Source: Candidatus Aphodovivens avistercoris (GTDB taxonomy: Bacteria > Actinomycetota > Coriobacteriia > Coriobacteriales > Eggerthellaceae). From it: a DNA stretch of 43,228 nt. Position 1 is the first letter of the stretch. Every line of letters begins with the position of its first letter. The notes under the pieces are model-generated. The model was not told where the DNA came from, did no database searches, and saw nothing but the letters and a program-made list of their open reading frames with translations. A program made the translations under genes and the position numbers. Shown in pieces: positions 41,486 through 43,228 of this stretch. The stretch spans positions 1-43,228 of the forward strand of contig DVIW01000018.1 in NCBI GenBank assembly GCA_018710945.1. The letters are read 5' to 3'.

Positions 41486-42685
41486 TTACGCCTCCTTCCG
41501 CGTCGTCGGCTGCACGCCCACTTCCAATGCATGGGGGCGCCGCGCCTCGGGCTTGTTCTCGGGCGGCTCGTGGCGGCGCCGCTCCGCAACGCTGTCCAGC
41601 AGCACCACGAAGGGCTCGCCGCCTCCGATGGAACGGACGTTGCGCGCGTCGGGGCACACCACTTCGATGGCCGCCTGCTCGCTTGCCAAATACACCATGC
41701 TGCCCTTTTCCGCCGCCATGAGCGCGCGCAGCTTCAAGCGGTCGTTCAGGGCCACCAGCCCCTCGTTCGATCCGATGATGACCGAGAACGGCCCGTTGAC
41801 CAGGGCGCTGGGGTAGGTGACGCGCAGCGCCGTCTCGAAAGCGCGCCGCGCTGGCTCCATGCGGTCGATCTCGTCCCAGGTGGGAGCGGACATGATGTGC
41901 GCAGCCGTTTCCAAGCTGAAACCGTGGCGACGCGCCAACAGGTCGAACAGGTAGGTGATGACCTCGGTGTCGGTCTGCAGCTCGCAGTGGTAGCCGTACT
42001 GCTCGATGTAGCGGCGGTTGGCGTCGTAGCTGGATATCTCGCCGTTGTGCACCACCGACCAGTTCAGCAGCGTGAAGGGATGCGCGCCGCCCCACCAGCC
42101 CGGCGTGTTGGTGGGAAAGCGCCCGTGCGCCGTCCACGCCCAGGCCTTGTAGTCGCGAATGCGGTAGAACTCGCCGATGTCCTCAGGGTAGCCCACGCCC
42201 TTGAACGCGCCCATGTTCTTGCCCGAAGAGGCCACGAACGCCCCGTCGATGCAGCCGTTGATGTGGAAGACGCGCTGCATGGTGTACTCGGCCTCGTCCA
42301 GCCCGCTCATCGACAGGCGGATGGGGTGGGGCGCCAGGAAATAGCGCCAGATGTCAGGCGCGTCCTTGATGCTGGGCACGCTTTCGGTGGGGATGCGCTC
42401 CTGCTTCTCGCTCATGAACCAGGCGTCGAGGTAAGCCTCGGTCTCACGGCGGGCTTCGGCGCTTTCGTACATGATGTGGAAAGCGTACAGCTCTGCGTAG
42501 TCGGGGTAGATGCCGTAGGCGGCGAACCCCCCGCCCAGGCCGTTGGAGCGGTCGTGCATCAGCGCGATGGAGGTCAGGATGTCCCCGCCGTCGTGCCGCG
42601 CGCCGCTTCTGTCCATGATCCCCGCGATGGCGCACCCCGATGGGATGCGCACCTCGCCCTCGCGAGGCGGTCGTTTTCGTTGCAT
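41486..42685 (-). CDS. Class II glutamine amidotransferase subunit of glutamate synthase
   Basis: Releases ammonia from glutamine for glutamate synthase (GltB1-like). The 399-residue protein has a short leader and then Cys18 in SGCAIAGIMD, the expected N-terminal nucleophile if 17 residues are removed. Other class II landmarks are GRFPTNTP, VVHNGEISSY (oxyanion-region Asn-Gly) and QTDTEVITYLFD. The start follows GAGGAG at 42685; 28 further in-frame codons upstream are not conserved in character and run into the regulatory boxes. It is the first gene of a five-gene minus-strand operon with very tight spacing. Maturation by leader removal is inferred from the family. Confidence 0.9.
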   Translation of the reverse strand: MQRKRPPREGEVRIPSGCAIAGIMDRSGARHDGGDILTSIALMHDRSNGLGGGFAAYGIYPDYAELYAFHIMYESAEARRETEAYLDAWFMSEKQERIPTESVPSIKDAPDIWRYFLAPHPIRLSMSGLDEAEYTMQRVFHINGCIDGAFVASSGKNMGAFKGVGYPEDIGEFYRIRDYKAWAWTAHGRFPTNTPGWWGGAHPFTLLNWSVVHNGEISSYDANRRYIEQYGYHCELQTDTEVITYLFDLLARRHGFSLETAAHIMSAPTWDEIDRMEPARRAFETALRVTYPSALVNGPFSVIIGSNEGLVALNDRLKLRALMAAEKGSMVYLASEQAAIEVVCPDARNVRSIGGGEPFVVLLDSVAERRRHEPPENKPEARRPHALEVGVQPTTRKEA

Positions 42686-42736
42686 AGGCGCTCCTCGTCT
42701 CGATGGCGCAGCAGATCTGCGCCTCTCAACGAGGTT

Positions 42737-42818
42737 ACGGCCCGAATGTTTCCAACCGTGGGCCCGCACGTTTCAATCTCGCGTCAACCATGTTGCCAAC
42801 GCAAGTCGAACACGTTAC
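42737..42818 (-). promoter_or_regulatory. Tandem nitrogen-regulator-like boxes before the glutamate synthase operon
   Basis: GTTTC at 42748, GTTTC at 42770, GTTGC at 42792 and GTTAC at 42814 lie exactly 22 bp apart, embedded in ACGTT/ATGTT contexts. Minus-strand reading is GTAAC-N6-GACTT-N6-GCAAC-N6-GACGC-N6-GAAAC-N6-GCCCA-N6-GAAAC. The array ends about 52 bp before the gltB1-like start, nearly the same distance as the array before glnN. Confidence 0.65.
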
Positions 42819-42840
42819 GAGCTATGAAACATTAGAAGGA

Positions 42841-43080
42841 TACGGAACCCCTACCAGGCAAAACAAACCACCAGCCAGCGTCGCGCAGAGAAGAGAAACG
42901 AAACAAAAGGAAAGGAAGAGGGAAGAGGAAAGACGAAGCAAGCAAGATCGCACCAGCAAGCCGATAAACAAAACAAGCAACGAAGCAAAGAAAAGGAAGC
43001 AACCAAGCTCAGCAGCAAAAGAGCATGCAGCCAACGCAAGCAAGCGCCAACCCTAGAATCAAAGATAACAATAGATGCCG
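42841..43080. other. A-rich, T-poor tract without a gene
   Basis: From about 42841 to 43040 the plus strand is strikingly A-rich and nearly T-free: in 42901-43020 about 64 of 120 bases are A and only 3 are T. AAGCAAG-like words recur. Open frames here have no ribosome site, start at TTG or lack promoters, and their hydrophobic or lysine-rich products simply follow the base skew. I call no gene. The rest of the window (43081-43228) also shows nothing I can support. Confidence 0.6.
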
Positions 43081-43228
43081 CAACGGCGGCGAACGCCAAA
43101 AAGAGAAAAGCCAGAACCCCGTTCTCCAAGCGCCTCGCAGGCCGTCCCAACCCCACCCCCAAAAGTGAAGCCGGCCGCAAACGCCACAAGCCAGAAAGGG
43201 TAGGGTCCGGGCGGGGCGGGCGGGTACG

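Noticed and set aside
42822..43189. Small hydrophobic and lysine-rich open frames in the A-rich tract
   Set aside because: They begin at TTG or without a ribosome site, and their amino-acid bias follows directly from the T-poor strand.

Overview
The window is GC-rich bacterial chromosome. The gene content (RpoD-type sigma factor, PriA, type III glutamine synthetase, an archaeal-style split glutamate synthase, OFA-type MFS carrier, several glycyl radical enzymes, PucR-like regulators) suggests an anaerobic actinobacterium of the class Coriobacteriia, probably Eggerthellaceae (Eggerthella/Gordonibacter-like). This assignment is inferred from gene content and codon style; no marker gene was searched.

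Left part (1-10.5 kb), housekeeping: a SAM-riboswitch-controlled metK; a convergent ABC-class P-loop ATPase with a KPYG/RG-rich disordered N-terminus; priA, apparently leaderless; rpoD behind a clear promoter; and a fused RlmKL-type 23S rRNA methyltransferase whose RlmL half has lost its catalytic motifs.

Central part (10.6-28.7 kb), the most unusual region: a catabolic island with four glycyl radical enzymes (GREs) in two A+B pairs. A1 (13559) is followed by an aldehyde dehydrogenase, an OFA-type MFS carrier and B1 (19037). A2 (23681) is followed directly by B2 (26253). A1 and A2 are close paralogs carrying Gly-Cys-Gln-Glu at the active-site cysteine; B1 and B2 are close paralogs carrying Gly-Cys-Val-Glu. 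All four have a C-terminal glycyl radical motif (RIAGFSAYF). One radical-SAM activase and two related PucR/CdaR-like regulators lie divergent to the GRE operons. A perfect 16-bp inverted repeat lies in the divergent activase/A1 gap. Intergenic gaps inside the operons hold strong GC hairpins without U-tracts, while the operon ends carry terminators. The arrangement fits uptake of an anionic substrate, radical C-O, C-N, C-S or C-C cleavage giving an aldehyde, and NAD(P)-linked oxidation to an acid, with no microcompartment genes. The substrate cannot be read from the sequence.

Right part (29-43.2 kb): trpS; tRNA-Asn and a CAU-anticodon tRNA separated by a terminator; a nitrilase-family amidase; a DUF454 membrane protein; a small zinc-ribbon protein with a Pro-Gly-Ala-Pro tail; dinB, also apparently leaderless; dapF; and a nitrogen-assimilation block on the minus strand. 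That block has a class II amidotransferase, a ferredoxin-FMN glutamate synthase core, a polyferredoxin, an FAD/NAD oxidoreductase, a GXGXG subunit and then type III glutamine synthetase. Upstream of both the glutamate synthase operon and the glutamine synthetase gene, at nearly the same distance, is an 11/22-bp lattice of G(A/T/C)AAC boxes, probably the site of a shared nitrogen regulator. The window ends in a striking A-rich, almost T-free tract.
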